Shown: in pieces, positions 14,911 to 23,120 of the stretch | Layout of the letters: each line of letters starts with the position of its first letter | Position numbering within the stretch: the first letter of the stretch is position 1 | Source of the DNA: an uncultured Collinsella sp. | GTDB lineage: Bacteria; Actinomycetota; Coriobacteriia; Coriobacteriales; Coriobacteriaceae | Direction: 5' to 3' | NCBI GenBank assembly: GCA_900544755.1 | Contig: UQWQ01000012.1 | Span: forward strand, 1-34,176 | DNA: 34,176 nt | The notes under the pieces: model-generated | What the model saw: only the letters and a program-made list of their open reading frames with translations | What the model was told of the DNA's origin: nothing | The model's database searches: none | Made by a program: the position numbers and the translations under genes

Positions 14911-15474
14911 TTAATAAGCTGCCCAGTCAACGGCTTCACTCCAACGCTCGACAAGCCGCTCCAAACGCCACGCCGCGTTGGCAGGACTCGTCGACGGCAG
15001 CACGATGGCAGGTAGCCCCGTCCGCTCTTGTAGATATCGTTTGTAGAGCCGCCCGGCCGCGCCGCCGTTGCAGATAACGACCTCAATCGGCGTGACATCG
15101 GTAATGCGCTCGATATGTGCCGGCACAACGTTGCGAATGCTCGCGTCGCTCGAGCCCTTAATGTCGCAACTCTCGATCACATCCCACAGGGCCACGCCGC
15201 CGTTCAGCAGCATGGATCGCTTGGCAGCAATGGAGGCATCGAGCGTCGCGGGCTCACCGCTTGCCAAAGGATCGCCCTCGTTGGGTGGCACGAGCACACC
15301 GAGGCACGCGGCCATCACGCGCCAAAAGCGATTCTGGGGATTGCCGTAATAAAAGGCATTGGTACGCGAAAGCACTGAGGGAAACGACCCCAACACCAAG
15401 ATGCGCGAGTGCTGGTCGAACACGGGCTCGAACCCGTGCTCAATATGTTGATAGCCCTCGTCAGGCGTTGCCAT
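14911..15474 (-). CDS. DNA-deoxyinosine (hypoxanthine) glycosylase, UDG superfamily family 6
   Basis: Removes deaminated bases, chiefly hypoxanthine from deoxyinosine, starting base-excision repair. The 187-residue protein has the family signature LGSFPS (28-33), the RTNAFYYGNPQNRFW segment (37-51) expected to hold the catalytic asparagine, and the C-terminal motif LPSTSPAN (about 159-166) for DNA minor-groove contact. These fit the HDG group better than MUG or UNG. ATG at 15474 lies three bases after the stop of the upstream amylase gene, so the two share a transcript although their tasks look unrelated. Substrate choice is inferred from the family; uracil activity would need testing. Confidence 0.85.
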   Translation of the reverse strand: MATPDEGYQHIEHGFEPVFDQHSRILVLGSFPSVLSRTNAFYYGNPQNRFWRVMAACLGVLVPPNEGDPLASGEPATLDASIAAKRSMLLNGGVALWDVIESCDIKGSSDASIRNVVPAHIERITDVTPIEVVICNGGAAGRLYKRYLQERTGLPAIVLPSTSPANAAWRLERLVERWSEAVDWAAY

Positions 15475-15477
15475 GAC

Positions 15478-16854
15478 CTAGGCCCTCGACAGATAGCGCA
15501 CCTCGTAGGGCGCAAGCTCAAGAGTACCCGTCAGCTCAACCGTGGGCGCGCCGTCGGCAAGCAGGTCAACAAAGGACCCGTTGAGCTCGCCAGCGCCAAA
15601 GGTGTAAGGCTCGTCCACGGCATTCACCGCCACGAGTACCGTCGCGCCGTCGCAGGCGCGCTCGAACAGCAGCTGCTTGTTCTGGATCACCACGTTGCGA
15701 TAGGCACCGTAGTTGAGAGCACGGGCCGCCGCGTCGTCGGCCGAGCGAAGGTGCGTGAGCTGCGTGACGAACGCCGTCAGCTCGTTGGGCGCAGGCTCAT
15801 CGAGCGCAGGTCGCAGCGCCCAGTCACCATCGGGGCCGCCCTTTTCGCCGGCAATCCCCCACTCGCTGCCATAGTAGACACACGGAATGCCCGGCATGCC
15901 AAAGAGCATGCCATAGGCGGGACGCAGGCACGACTTGTCGGTGAGGATGCTCGCCAGGCGCGGCACGTCGTGGTTGTCGACAAACGACAGCAGGTGTTTG
16001 CCGCGGTAGATGCACCACGGATCGCCGCCAAACTGGCGATGCAGCGAATGCGCGATCTCGAACATGTTGACCGAGTTAAAGCTGGAGTACAGGCCCTTGT
16101 AGCACTCGTAGTTGGTGCAGGAGTCGAGCATCTCGTCGTTGACGATCTGGTTGTAGTCGCCGTGGAGCGTCTCGCCGATCAGCACAAAGTCGGGCTTGAG
16201 CTCACGGGTAAAGGCATGCAAACGACGCATGAAATCACGGTCAAGCATATAGGCAACGTCCAGGCGCAGGCCGTCGACGCCAAAGACCTCGGCCCAACGA
16301 CGCACGGACTCGAGCAGGTAATCGACCACGGCGGGGTTTTGCAGGTTGAGCTTCACAAGCTCAAAATGGCCCTCCCAGCCCTCGTACCAAAAGCCGTCAC
16401 TATAGCAGGAATCGCCGTCAAAACTGATGTGGAACCAGTCCTTGTAGGGCGAGTCCCACTTACGCTCCTGCACGTCGCGGAAGGCCCAAAAGCCACGACC
16501 GACGTGGTTGAAGACGGCATCGAGCACCACGCGGATGCCATGGGCGTGCAGCGTCTCGCACACGGCGGCAAAGTCGGCGTCGCCACCTAGGCGGCGGTCG
16601 ATGTGGCGCAGGCTGCGCGTGTCGTAGCCATGGCTGTCGGATTCGAGCGGCGGGTTAATGAGCACAGCACCGATGCCGAGCTCTTGCAGGTAGTCGGCCC
16701 ATTGGGCGATCTTCATGATGGGCGCATCGGGGTTGGGCGCGGCGTTGGCAGCCTGAGCGAGTTCATCCTCGGCAACGGGGGCGGCGTTTTCGCGCGGAGC
16801 TCCGCAAAAGCCCAGCGGATAGATCTGATAGAACGTCGTCTCGTATGCCCACAT
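15478..16854 (-). CDS. GH13 alpha-amylase family glycoside hydrolase
   Basis: A cytoplasmic enzyme (no signal peptide) acting on alpha-glucosidic bonds, probably in malto-oligosaccharides. The TIM-barrel motifs are complete: DAVFNH (112-117), GLRLDVA with nucleophile Asp199 and Arg197, the acid/base Glu228 in IGETLH, and FVDNHD with Asp296. At 458 residues it is close to small cyclomaltodextrinase/neopullulanase-type or alpha-glucosidase enzymes, with a short beta-domain ending in APYEVRYL. There is no N-terminal CBM34 domain. ATG at 16854 follows GGGAGG at good spacing. It heads a two-gene unit with the DNA glycosylase. Specificity cannot be fixed by eye. Confidence 0.88.
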   Translation of the reverse strand: MWAYETTFYQIYPLGFCGAPRENAAPVAEDELAQAANAAPNPDAPIMKIAQWADYLQELGIGAVLINPPLESDSHGYDTRSLRHIDRRLGGDADFAAVCETLHAHGIRVVLDAVFNHVGRGFWAFRDVQERKWDSPYKDWFHISFDGDSCYSDGFWYEGWEGHFELVKLNLQNPAVVDYLLESVRRWAEVFGVDGLRLDVAYMLDRDFMRRLHAFTRELKPDFVLIGETLHGDYNQIVNDEMLDSCTNYECYKGLYSSFNSVNMFEIAHSLHRQFGGDPWCIYRGKHLLSFVDNHDVPRLASILTDKSCLRPAYGMLFGMPGIPCVYYGSEWGIAGEKGGPDGDWALRPALDEPAPNELTAFVTQLTHLRSADDAAARALNYGAYRNVVIQNKQLLFERACDGATVLVAVNAVDEPYTFGAGELNGSFVDLLADGAPTVELTGTLELAPYEVRYLSRA

Positions 16855-16925
16855 AGCAACCTCCCGGTAAGCTCAACACAACGACATCCATTGTATGCCC
16901 GGCTTGTATCCTCTTCCCCAAAATA

Positions 16926-16992
16926 AGTTGCGGCGGAATAGTTCCTGTTTGAGCCTTCAGAGGCCTTAAACAGGAACTATTCCACCGCAACT
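16926..16992 (-). repeat. Long palindromic hairpin downstream of the MFS gene
   Basis: A 25-base arm (16926-16950) pairs with 16968-16992 with a single mismatch that becomes a U-G wobble in minus-strand RNA; the loop is 17 bases. It begins 16 bases past the MFS stop and is followed by TTATTTT on the minus strand, so it can act as the terminator. Its long arms set it apart from ordinary terminators and from the AGGGAC repeats. Confidence 0.75.
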
Positions 16993-17007
16993 GATGAGGG
17001 GACGTGA

Positions 17008-18204
17008 TTAGGCGACGGGCTTTGCGCGGCGTATGGCTGGGAACAGTACGGTGATGGCGAGGATGACGCCCACGACGGTAATCGCCCCGCCCGCGAAGCC
17101 AATCCAAGCGATACCGGGACCCGAAACCACGGCGCCACCGATTGCGGTGCCCGTGCCGATACCCAGATTGAACAGGCCCGAGAAGATCGACATGGCGACG
17201 GCCGACGAATCCGCCGGTGTGTACTTGATGAGCTCGGCCTGAAACGCCACGTTAAAGGCCGTGGAGCAGCAGCCCCATAGCGCGCAAACAGCGAGAACGG
17301 CAACGAGCGACGGTGCAACCGGACCCATGAGCAGCAGAGCCACCGGCACGCCGGAGAGCGTGATAGCCAAGAACGGGAAGCGATGCCCATCGAACAGACG
17401 GCCGAACAGCCAGCTTCCGAGCAGACCAGAGCAGCCGAACGCCGTCAGCGTCATGGTAATAGCGCTTGCGTCGACGTGCGCGACCTGCGCCAGGAACGGC
17501 TCGATATAGCTGTAACCCGTATAATAGCCGGTCGCCATAAAGACCGTGACCGCATAAAGCGCGATGAGGAACGGGTTCTTGAGCAGCTCGGGAAGCTGTT
17601 TGAGCGTAAAGCGCTCACCCGCCGGCATAGCCGGGAACACCGCTGCCTGGTACACCACCGCAACGGCAGAAAAAGCCCCGACCACGGCAAACGTCATGCG
17701 CCAGCCCACGGCCAGGCCGATGGCGCGGCCGATCGGCAGGCCAAAGATCTGCGCGATGGACGAGCCCGTGGCGATCATGCTGATGGCGAGCGCCCCGTGA
17801 CGGGTGTCGACCAGGCGCGAGGCCATAATCGAGGCGACTGACCAGAACACGGCGTGCGCGCAGGCGACCACCAGGCGCGCGCAGACCAGGATGGGATATG
17901 TCGGTGCCACAGCGGACAGGAACTGCCCGAGAGAGAACACGGCAAGCACGCCGAGCAGCATACGCTTGAACTCAAAGCGCGAGGCGAACACCATAAGCGG
18001 CAACGACAGCAGCATGACGCCCCAGGCGTAGACCGAGATCATGATGCCGGCCTGGGCCTCGGTGAGCGAGAACGACGCGGCAATATCAGTCAGAAGGCCG
18101 ATGGGCATAAACTCCGACGTGTTGAACACGAACGCACAACAGGCGAGCCCGATAAGAGGGAGCCACTGCTTGAGTGAGATGCCATCTTGTCTTGCCTGAC
18201 TCAT
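17008..18204 (-). CDS. MFS transporter, DHA1 family (SotB/AraJ-like efflux)
   Basis: A 398-residue inner-membrane permease with about twelve hydrophobic segments, probably a proton-driven exporter of sugars or drugs. The N-terminal FNTSEFMPIGLLTDIAASF and the following AGIMISVYAWGVML are typical of the SotB/YdhP/AraJ group; a positively charged loop (about FEFKRMLLGV) follows the second helix as in other MFS proteins. ATG at 18204 (MSQARQ) is preferred because GGAG lies nine bases upstream; a TTG five codons earlier overlaps that site. It stands alone, with a perfect TATAAT box upstream and a long hairpin downstream. The substrate is unknown. Confidence 0.85.
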   Translation of the reverse strand: MSQARQDGISLKQWLPLIGLACCAFVFNTSEFMPIGLLTDIAASFSLTEAQAGIMISVYAWGVMLLSLPLMVFASRFEFKRMLLGVLAVFSLGQFLSAVAPTYPILVCARLVVACAHAVFWSVASIMASRLVDTRHGALAISMIATGSSIAQIFGLPIGRAIGLAVGWRMTFAVVGAFSAVAVVYQAAVFPAMPAGERFTLKQLPELLKNPFLIALYAVTVFMATGYYTGYSYIEPFLAQVAHVDASAITMTLTAFGCSGLLGSWLFGRLFDGHRFPFLAITLSGVPVALLLMGPVAPSLVAVLAVCALWGCCSTAFNVAFQAELIKYTPADSSAVAMSIFSGLFNLGIGTGTAIGGAVVSGPGIAWIGFAGGAITVVGVILAITVLFPAIRRAKPVA

Positions 18205-18237
18205 ATATAACGTCTCCAATCATTTTGAGCGGAGGCG

Positions 18238-18284
18238 ATTATATAGCAACGGCCCCGCATCCGTCAGCAACAGATTCGGGGCCG
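18238..18284 (-). promoter_or_regulatory. Probable promoter of the MFS gene, overlapping a feoB 3' hairpin
   Basis: On the minus strand a perfect TATAAT lies at 18243-18238 with CTGACG 18 bases upstream (18267-18262), about 34 bases before the ATG. The -35 lies in the loop of a GC-rich stem (18250-18257 with 18277-18284), which may be a weak terminator for feoB, although only TTGCTATAT follows it. Confidence 0.5.
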
Positions 18285-18325
18285 CAATCAACTCAATACA
18301 CAGGGGTTGCGCCGTCAATAAATAG

Positions 18326-20686
18326 CTAAGCCAACCCCAGCAATATGCCCGCCGAATGCACGACAAACGCCACGATCCAGGCGACCGTCACCTGAAACGC
18401 GAACACGGCAACGGCATAGCGCGCGCCCAGCTCGCTCTTGACGGCACCGATGGACGCCACGCAAGGCGGGTACAGCAGCGTAAAGACCAGGAACACGTAA
18501 GCGGTAAACGGCGAAAACATGGTTGACAGCACCGCGGGCGACGTTGCGCCCAAAAGCACCGTGAGGGTCGAAATGACGCTCTCCTTGGCGATAAGTCCGG
18601 TGACGAGCGCCGTCGAGGCGCGCCAGTCGCCGAAGCCGAGCGGGGCCAACACCGGCGCGATGATGCTACCCAGACCGGCAAGCAGACTCTGCGACTGATC
18701 GGCGACCACATTAAAGCGGATGTCGAACGTCTGCAGGAACCAGATGACCACCGTAGCGGCAAAGATAATGGTAAAGGCCTTGGTAATAAAGTCCTTGGCC
18801 TTATCCCATGCCAGCATCACCGTCGTCTTGACGCTTGGCAGGCGATAGTTGGGAAGCTCCATGATAAACGGCACCGGGTCGCCCTTAAATGCCGTGCGGT
18901 TGAGCACCAAAGCCGCGATGCAGCCGACCACGATACCGATCAGATAGAGCGAGACCATGGCGGGAACTGTCGCCTGCGGGAAAAACGCCCCGCACAGCAG
19001 ACCGTAGACCGGCAACTTGGCCGAACAGCTCATGAACGGCGTGAGCATGACCGTCATCTTGCGGTCGTGCTCGAATGGGAGCGTACGGGTTGACATGATT
19101 GCCGGCACGGTGCAGCCAAAACCGACGAGCATGGGCACAAAGCTGCGGCCCGACAGGCCAAAGCGACGCAGCACCTTATCCATGACAAAGGCCACGCGCG
19201 CCATGTATCCGGAGTCTTCCAGAATGGAGAGGAACAAGAAGAGCACGACGATAATCGGCAGGAAGGTCAGCACGCTGCCCACACCCGTAAGCACGCCGTC
19301 GACAGCCAGCGAGCGCACCACGTCGTTGGTGCCGAACGCCTTGAGGCCCGCATCGGCCGAGGCGATGATGACCGCGATGCCGTCCTCCATGAGTCCCTGC
19401 AACGCCGCGCCGATCACGCCAAACGTCAGCCAAAAGACGAGGCCCATGATCACCAGAAACGCCGGAATGGCTGTGTAGCGACCCGTCAGGATGCGGTCGA
19501 TCTTGACGGAGCGCACGTGCTCGCGGCTCTCGTGCGGCTTGACGACGCAGCGCCCACACACGTCGCCGATAAAGCCGAAGCGCATGTCAGCCAGTGCAGA
19601 TAGACGGTCGGTACCGGCCTCACCCTCCATCTGGGTAATGATGTGCTCGATGGCGTCAAGTTCGTTACGGTCCAGATGAAGCGCCTCGGTCACCAGCTCG
19701 TCGCCCTCAACCAGCTTGGTCGCCGCAAAACGCACCGGGATATGCGCCGTCGCGGCATGGTCCTCGATAAGGTTGGCGATGCCGTGAATGCAGCGATGCA
19801 GCGCGCCGCCGTCTGGACCATCGGGCGCGCAGAAGTCCAGGCGACCGGGGCGCTCGCGGAACCGCGCCACGTGCAAGGCATGATCCACCAACTCGCCAAT
19901 GCCCTCGTTGCGGGCAGCGCTAATGGGAACAACAGGCACGCCCAGCAGGCTCTCGAGCAGGTTGACGTCTACGGCACCACCATTGGCGGTCACCTCGTCC
20001 ATCATGTTGAGCGCGATGACCATGGGGCGGTCGAGCTCCATGAGCTGCAGTGTCAGGTACAGATTACGTTCGATGTTGGTGGCGTCGATAATGTCGATGA
20101 TGGCATCGGGATGCTCGTCAAGGATGAATTGGCGGCTGACGATCTCCTCGCCCGTGTACGGCGACAGCGAATAGATGCCGGGCAGGTCGGTAACGTTCGC
20201 CTCGGGGTGGTTGCGGATGGTGCCATCTTTGCGGTCGACCGTCACGCCGGGAAAGTTACCGACATGTTGGTTGGAGCCCGTCAGCTGGTTGAATAACGTG
20301 GTCTTGCCGCAGTTTTGGTTGCCGGCGAGGGCAAAGTGCAGCGGCGCGCCCTCGGGCACGGCCGTCTTTGCCGCACGGGGCGAATACGTCCCCTCGCCGA
20401 GTGCCGGATGCTCCGTCGTGCCGATTGCAGCGTTAGCGCGCGGACCCATATCGGTATCGTGAATGCCCACAAGCTCAATGCGGGCGGCATCGTCCTTGCG
20501 CAGTGTCAACTCGTAGCCACGCAGACGGATCTCGAGCGGGTCGCCCATGGGGGCGTATTTCATCATGGTGACTTCGGTGCCCGGCGTTAGGCCCATGTCC
20601 AAAATATGCTGTCGGAGCGCCTGATCATCGGATGTCACCGATGCGACAACGGCGTCCTTTCCAATCTCGAGCGTATCGAGCTTCAC
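18326..20686 (-). CDS. feoB: Ferrous iron transport protein, FeoA-FeoB fusion
   Basis: Imports Fe(II) across the cytoplasmic membrane. The 786-residue protein has a FeoA-like SH3 domain at the N-terminus (about 1-75, with LGLTPGTEV-like and RLRGYELTLR elements), a linker, and the FeoB G domain from about 115: G1 GNQNCGKT (122-129), switch region FPGVTVDRKDG, G3 DLPG (167-170), G4 NMMD (227-230). A helical guanine-dissociation-inhibitor region and a membrane core with Gate segments follow, ending at a C-terminal hydrophobic helix. The start is GTG at 20686, with AAAGGA upstream. FeoA and FeoB are usually separate genes, so the fusion is notable but known in some anaerobes. No feoC-like gene is seen. 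Iron-dependent repression is expected but the operator is uncertain. Confidence 0.95.
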   Translation of the reverse strand: MKLDTLEIGKDAVVASVTSDDQALRQHILDMGLTPGTEVTMMKYAPMGDPLEIRLRGYELTLRKDDAARIELVGIHDTDMGPRANAAIGTTEHPALGEGTYSPRAAKTAVPEGAPLHFALAGNQNCGKTTLFNQLTGSNQHVGNFPGVTVDRKDGTIRNHPEANVTDLPGIYSLSPYTGEEIVSRQFILDEHPDAIIDIIDATNIERNLYLTLQLMELDRPMVIALNMMDEVTANGGAVDVNLLESLLGVPVVPISAARNEGIGELVDHALHVARFRERPGRLDFCAPDGPDGGALHRCIHGIANLIEDHAATAHIPVRFAATKLVEGDELVTEALHLDRNELDAIEHIITQMEGEAGTDRLSALADMRFGFIGDVCGRCVVKPHESREHVRSVKIDRILTGRYTAIPAFLVIMGLVFWLTFGVIGAALQGLMEDGIAVIIASADAGLKAFGTNDVVRSLAVDGVLTGVGSVLTFLPIIVVLFLFLSILEDSGYMARVAFVMDKVLRRFGLSGRSFVPMLVGFGCTVPAIMSTRTLPFEHDRKMTVMLTPFMSCSAKLPVYGLLCGAFFPQATVPAMVSLYLIGIVVGCIAALVLNRTAFKGDPVPFIMELPNYRLPSVKTTVMLAWDKAKDFITKAFTIIFAATVVIWFLQTFDIRFNVVADQSQSLLAGLGSIIAPVLAPLGFGDWRASTALVTGLIAKESVISTLTVLLGATSPAVLSTMFSPFTAYVFLVFTLLYPPCVASIGAVKSELGARYAVAVFAFQVTVAWIVAFVVHSAGILLGLA

Positions 20687-20807
20687 GCGCTCATCCTTTC
20701 GTTAGACGCGGTTAACCGTTTACCGGGGCTAACCAACTCGTAACGACAAATGATAGCGCTCTGAACTATTTTATAAAGTCAAATACCGATGTTTACCTGC
20801 GCAAACT

Positions 20808-21128
20808 TTATGCGATGCGCCCCGAAAGCTCTTTGCGCATACCGCTCAGCGAGATCGAAACGGAACCCGACCGCGCGGTGGCAGTGAGTCGATCACCCTC
20901 GACTGACCCCGTGCATGTAAAGGGCGCCTTGCCCATCAAGACGTGGGAGATAGTACCCGAAAGTTCAAAGAAATCGCCCTCAGCGCGGGCACTCGAGAGA
21001 GCGATATTGAGACCCCTGACGTTTAGTACTGCCCTGAGCACGCCGTTCACCCCATGTGAAAACGTCACCTCGCCGCGCTTGCTCCCCACCGGCGTCTGGG
21101 CCAAAACCACATACGTACCCTCAAGCAT
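20808..21128 (-). CDS. Small uncharacterised beta-rich protein
   Basis: A 106-residue protein that I cannot assign to a family. It is rich in alternating short beta-like stretches (TYVVLAQTPVG, GEVTFSHGV, LRAVLNVRGLNIAL, FFELSGTISHVL, DRLTATARSGSVSISLSG) and has no cysteine pair, signal peptide or membrane segment; a beta-sandwich or lipocalin-like barrel is plausible. ATG at 21128 is chosen for AGGAGGAGCC directly upstream; a 12-codon extension has no support. It lies 47 bases after the hydrolase gene and 121 bases before feoB on the same strand, so it may be co-transcribed with the hydrolase. Function unknown. Confidence 0.7.
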   Translation of the reverse strand: MLEGTYVVLAQTPVGSKRGEVTFSHGVNGVLRAVLNVRGLNIALSSARAEGDFFELSGTISHVLMGKAPFTCTGSVEGDRLTATARSGSVSISLSGMRKELSGRIA

Positions 21129-21175
21129 GGCTCCTCCTCTGAGTAGGCTTTTTGAAACGGGCAAGTAGTCTACTT

Positions 21176-22075
21176 TTACATATGGCGCTCCAGGAAGCGG
21201 AAGGCTAGGCGAATCCAGGGACGGACCGCCACCTGCTTGTCCTCGTTGTCGACCGCGGTGTTGGCGTTGCCGAGCGAAAGGCCGTGGCCACCCTGGTCAA
21301 AGACGTGCATCTCGCATGCAACACCCTCCTCGGCCATGCGCTGCGCAAACGGGTAGACCTGCGCGACCGGCGCCGTCTTATCGTCCGAAACGCCCCACAC
21401 AAAGGTCGGAGGCATCTGGCGCGAAACGTGCGTGGTAGGGCAAATGTCGGTCAGGTGCTCATCGGTCGCCTCGCCGCCCGTCACCATCGACAGATAGTCG
21501 TTGAGCAAATCGCGCCCCGTCTTGCCACCCGTCTTGGGCACGCGCAGGTCGATGCGCGGGTCGCGCGTCTGCATATCGCGCACATAGGCAAGATCGAGCA
21601 ACGGATAGCCCAGCACCACGGCGTCGGGACGAATATCCTCCGGACGAGCCCCTGCCAGGCCCGCGAAGGGTCCGGTCTTCCACTGCGTTGCCAACGAGGC
21701 GCAGATCATGCCTCCCGCCGAGAAACCCACGATGCACACGCGCCTGGGATCGACATGCCACTCGTCGGCGTTGGCGCGCACGGTAGCAATCATCTTGGCG
21801 AGGTCCGCCTGCGGGTGCGGAAAGCTCACGTCGCCCGTGGCGCTCGTCACATAGTTGAGCACAAAGGCCTGGTAGCCGCGGTCCAAAAATGCAAACGCCA
21901 CCGGGTCCTGCTCGTGCGGAGCGATATGCGTAAACCCGCCTCCGCCGCAGATGATCACCGCGGGGCGGCGGCCATTGGGCTTGTCGGGCAGCGGCTCGGC
22001 ACCCAGATACGTAAACGTCGCCGGATAATCCTCGGTCGGCTCCTCGCCCCACAGCGCATGGTTCTCAATAATCAT
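21176..22075 (-). CDS. Alpha/beta-hydrolase (BD-FAE/acetylxylan esterase-like)
   Basis: A 299-residue cytoplasmic esterase or peptidase-like hydrolase. An oxyanion-hole segment CGGGGF (43-48) precedes the nucleophile elbow GFSAGG with Ser119; candidates for the acid and base are Asp231/232 in WGVSDDKTAP and His264 in QGGHGLS. The arrangement matches the group annotated as BD-FAE or acetylxylan esterases, which deacetylate carbohydrates, but no signal peptide is visible, so a cytoplasmic oligosaccharide substrate is more likely. ATG at 22075 follows GGAGGG; the frame stays open far upstream but that part lies antisense to the PTS gene and is not coding. It diverges from the PTS gene, with 246 bases between starts. 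Confidence 0.85.
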   Translation of the reverse strand: MIIENHALWGEEPTEDYPATFTYLGAEPLPDKPNGRRPAVIICGGGGFTHIAPHEQDPVAFAFLDRGYQAFVLNYVTSATGDVSFPHPQADLAKMIATVRANADEWHVDPRRVCIVGFSAGGMICASLATQWKTGPFAGLAGARPEDIRPDAVVLGYPLLDLAYVRDMQTRDPRIDLRVPKTGGKTGRDLLNDYLSMVTGGEATDEHLTDICPTTHVSRQMPPTFVWGVSDDKTAPVAQVYPFAQRMAEEGVACEMHVFDQGGHGLSLGNANTAVDNEDKQVAVRPWIRLAFRFLERHM

Positions 22076-22201
22076 AGGTGCTCCCTCCGTGCGATTCGTG
22101 CGCACTCGTTTTTCGCACCTTAGCGTACCCCACTTGAGCCCGCGGCACAGAAACACCCCCGCAATAAGTTGGCCTTCAACTGATATATCACAAAATCGCT
22201 G

Positions 22202-22230
22202 TTCAGAGGTATCGTTGGACAGCGTAAAAT
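22202..22230 (+). promoter_or_regulatory. Possible promoter of the EIIA gene
   Basis: TTCAGA (22202-22207) and TAAAAT (22225-22230) are 17 bases apart. Transcription would start near 22237, about 25 bases before the GAAACGTTTC palindrome. A 10-bp palindrome TGATATATCA lies just upstream at 22181-22190. Tentative. Confidence 0.35.
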
Positions 22231-22261
22231 AGGAGCGCTGACCGTGCTGGGAAACACGTAC

Positions 22262-22271
22262 GAAACGTTTC
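22262..22271. promoter_or_regulatory. GAAACGTTTC palindrome, possible LacI-family operator (site 1)
   Basis: A perfect 10-bp palindrome with a central CG, of the form bound by LacI/GalR-family repressors. It lies 51 bases before the EIIA ATG and downstream of the candidate promoter, where a bound repressor would block elongation. An identical copy lies at 22,968-22,977. Confidence 0.45.
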
Positions 22272-22321
22272 CGGCAAACCACACGCGTGCAACATGCGCG
22301 CCTGATACGTTGGAGGCATCT

Positions 22322-22885
22322 ATGGGTCTGCTCGATTCGCTCAAGTCCACGTTCACTTCGTCGGGCGAGGCGTCCGTTCCGCCCGCAGCAAGCTTCGCCA
22401 CCCGCGAAGGCGTCATCTACGCTCCTGTCAACGGCGTGCTCGTCAATCTGAGTGAGGTTCCCGACGAGACCATCGCCTCGGGCATGCTCGGCCAGGGTTA
22501 CGGCATCGAGCCCATTACCGGCACCATTTACGCCCCCGCCAACGGCCGTATCGGCGCCACCACCGTCACCAACCACTCCATCGGCATGATCACCGAGGAC
22601 GGCCTGCGCGTGTTCATCCATGTTGGCCTGGGCACCGTGGAAATGAACGGCAAGGGTTTTGCCCGCTTTGTCGAGATGGGCGACACGGTCAAGGCAGGCC
22701 AGCCGCTCATCAGCTTCGACCGCGACGCTATCAAGGCCGCCGGTCACGAGGACATCGTGACCGTCATCATCTCTGAGCTCGACCGCCTCAAGAGCATCGA
22801 CCACGTCGGCGAGTCTGGCACGCTTATCGGCGGCAATCCGCTCGTCAAGCTTGGCGATCCGCTGCTGGTTGCCAAAACCAAGTAG
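22322..22885 (+). CDS. crr: PTS glucose-type EIIA component
   Basis: Accepts a phosphoryl group from HPr and passes it to an EIIB domain, linking sugar uptake to catabolite control. The 187-residue protein is the complete EIIA-Glc fold: VIYAPVNGVLVNLSEVPDE, the helper His85 in TNHSIGMI, and the phosphorylated His100 in FIHVGLGTVEMNGKGF, ending with GDPLLVAK. ATG at 22322 follows GGAGG; an upstream in-frame ATG extends through the palindrome and is unlikely. It stands alone, with no EIIBC, HPr or EI nearby, so it probably serves EIIBC proteins encoded elsewhere or acts as a regulator. The gene symbol reflects similarity to Crr and not proven function. Confidence 0.92.
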   Translation: MGLLDSLKSTFTSSGEASVPPAASFATREGVIYAPVNGVLVNLSEVPDETIASGMLGQGYGIEPITGTIYAPANGRIGATTVTNHSIGMITEDGLRVFIHVGLGTVEMNGKGFARFVEMGDTVKAGQPLISFDRDAIKAAGHEDIVTVIISELDRLKSIDHVGESGTLIGGNPLVKLGDPLLVAKTK

Positions 22886-22967
22886 CCGATCATCGTCGCA
22901 TAAAGGCTCAACCACCCGTGCATCTTTGCCGCATCTGTGTTGTTGTTTTTGCCTATGTAGAGGTTCT

Positions 22968-22977
22968 GAAACGTTTC
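22968..22977. promoter_or_regulatory. GAAACGTTTC palindrome, possible LacI-family operator (site 2)
   Basis: Identical to the palindrome upstream of the EIIA gene, here 144 bases before the acyltransferase start. TGCCTAT (22950-22956) and ATAGGCA (22981-22987) flank it off-centre. The rest of the 22,886-23,120 gap shows no gene or strong terminator. Confidence 0.4.
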
Positions 22978-23120
22978 TATATAGGCAGCTGAGCATCAAC
23001 GCAGGTGCGGCTTTTGCGTAGCGAAGCATTGCCCTGTGGCATGTTGTTCAACCGCACGAACCCCCTTCCTTTGTCCGCGCAGAGCGCTAGACTGCTAGGT
23101 CGACATTGGAGGAAAGATCG

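Noticed and set aside
15418..15440. CACGGGTTCGAGCCCGTG on the minus strand, like a tRNA T-arm
   Set aside because: It is inside the coding start of the DNA glycosylase and no acceptor, D or anticodon arms surround it.
22076..23029. N-terminal extension of the alpha/beta-hydrolase to 617 residues
   Set aside because: The extension is antisense to the EIIA gene; the conserved fold starts at 22,075, just after a good ribosome binding site.
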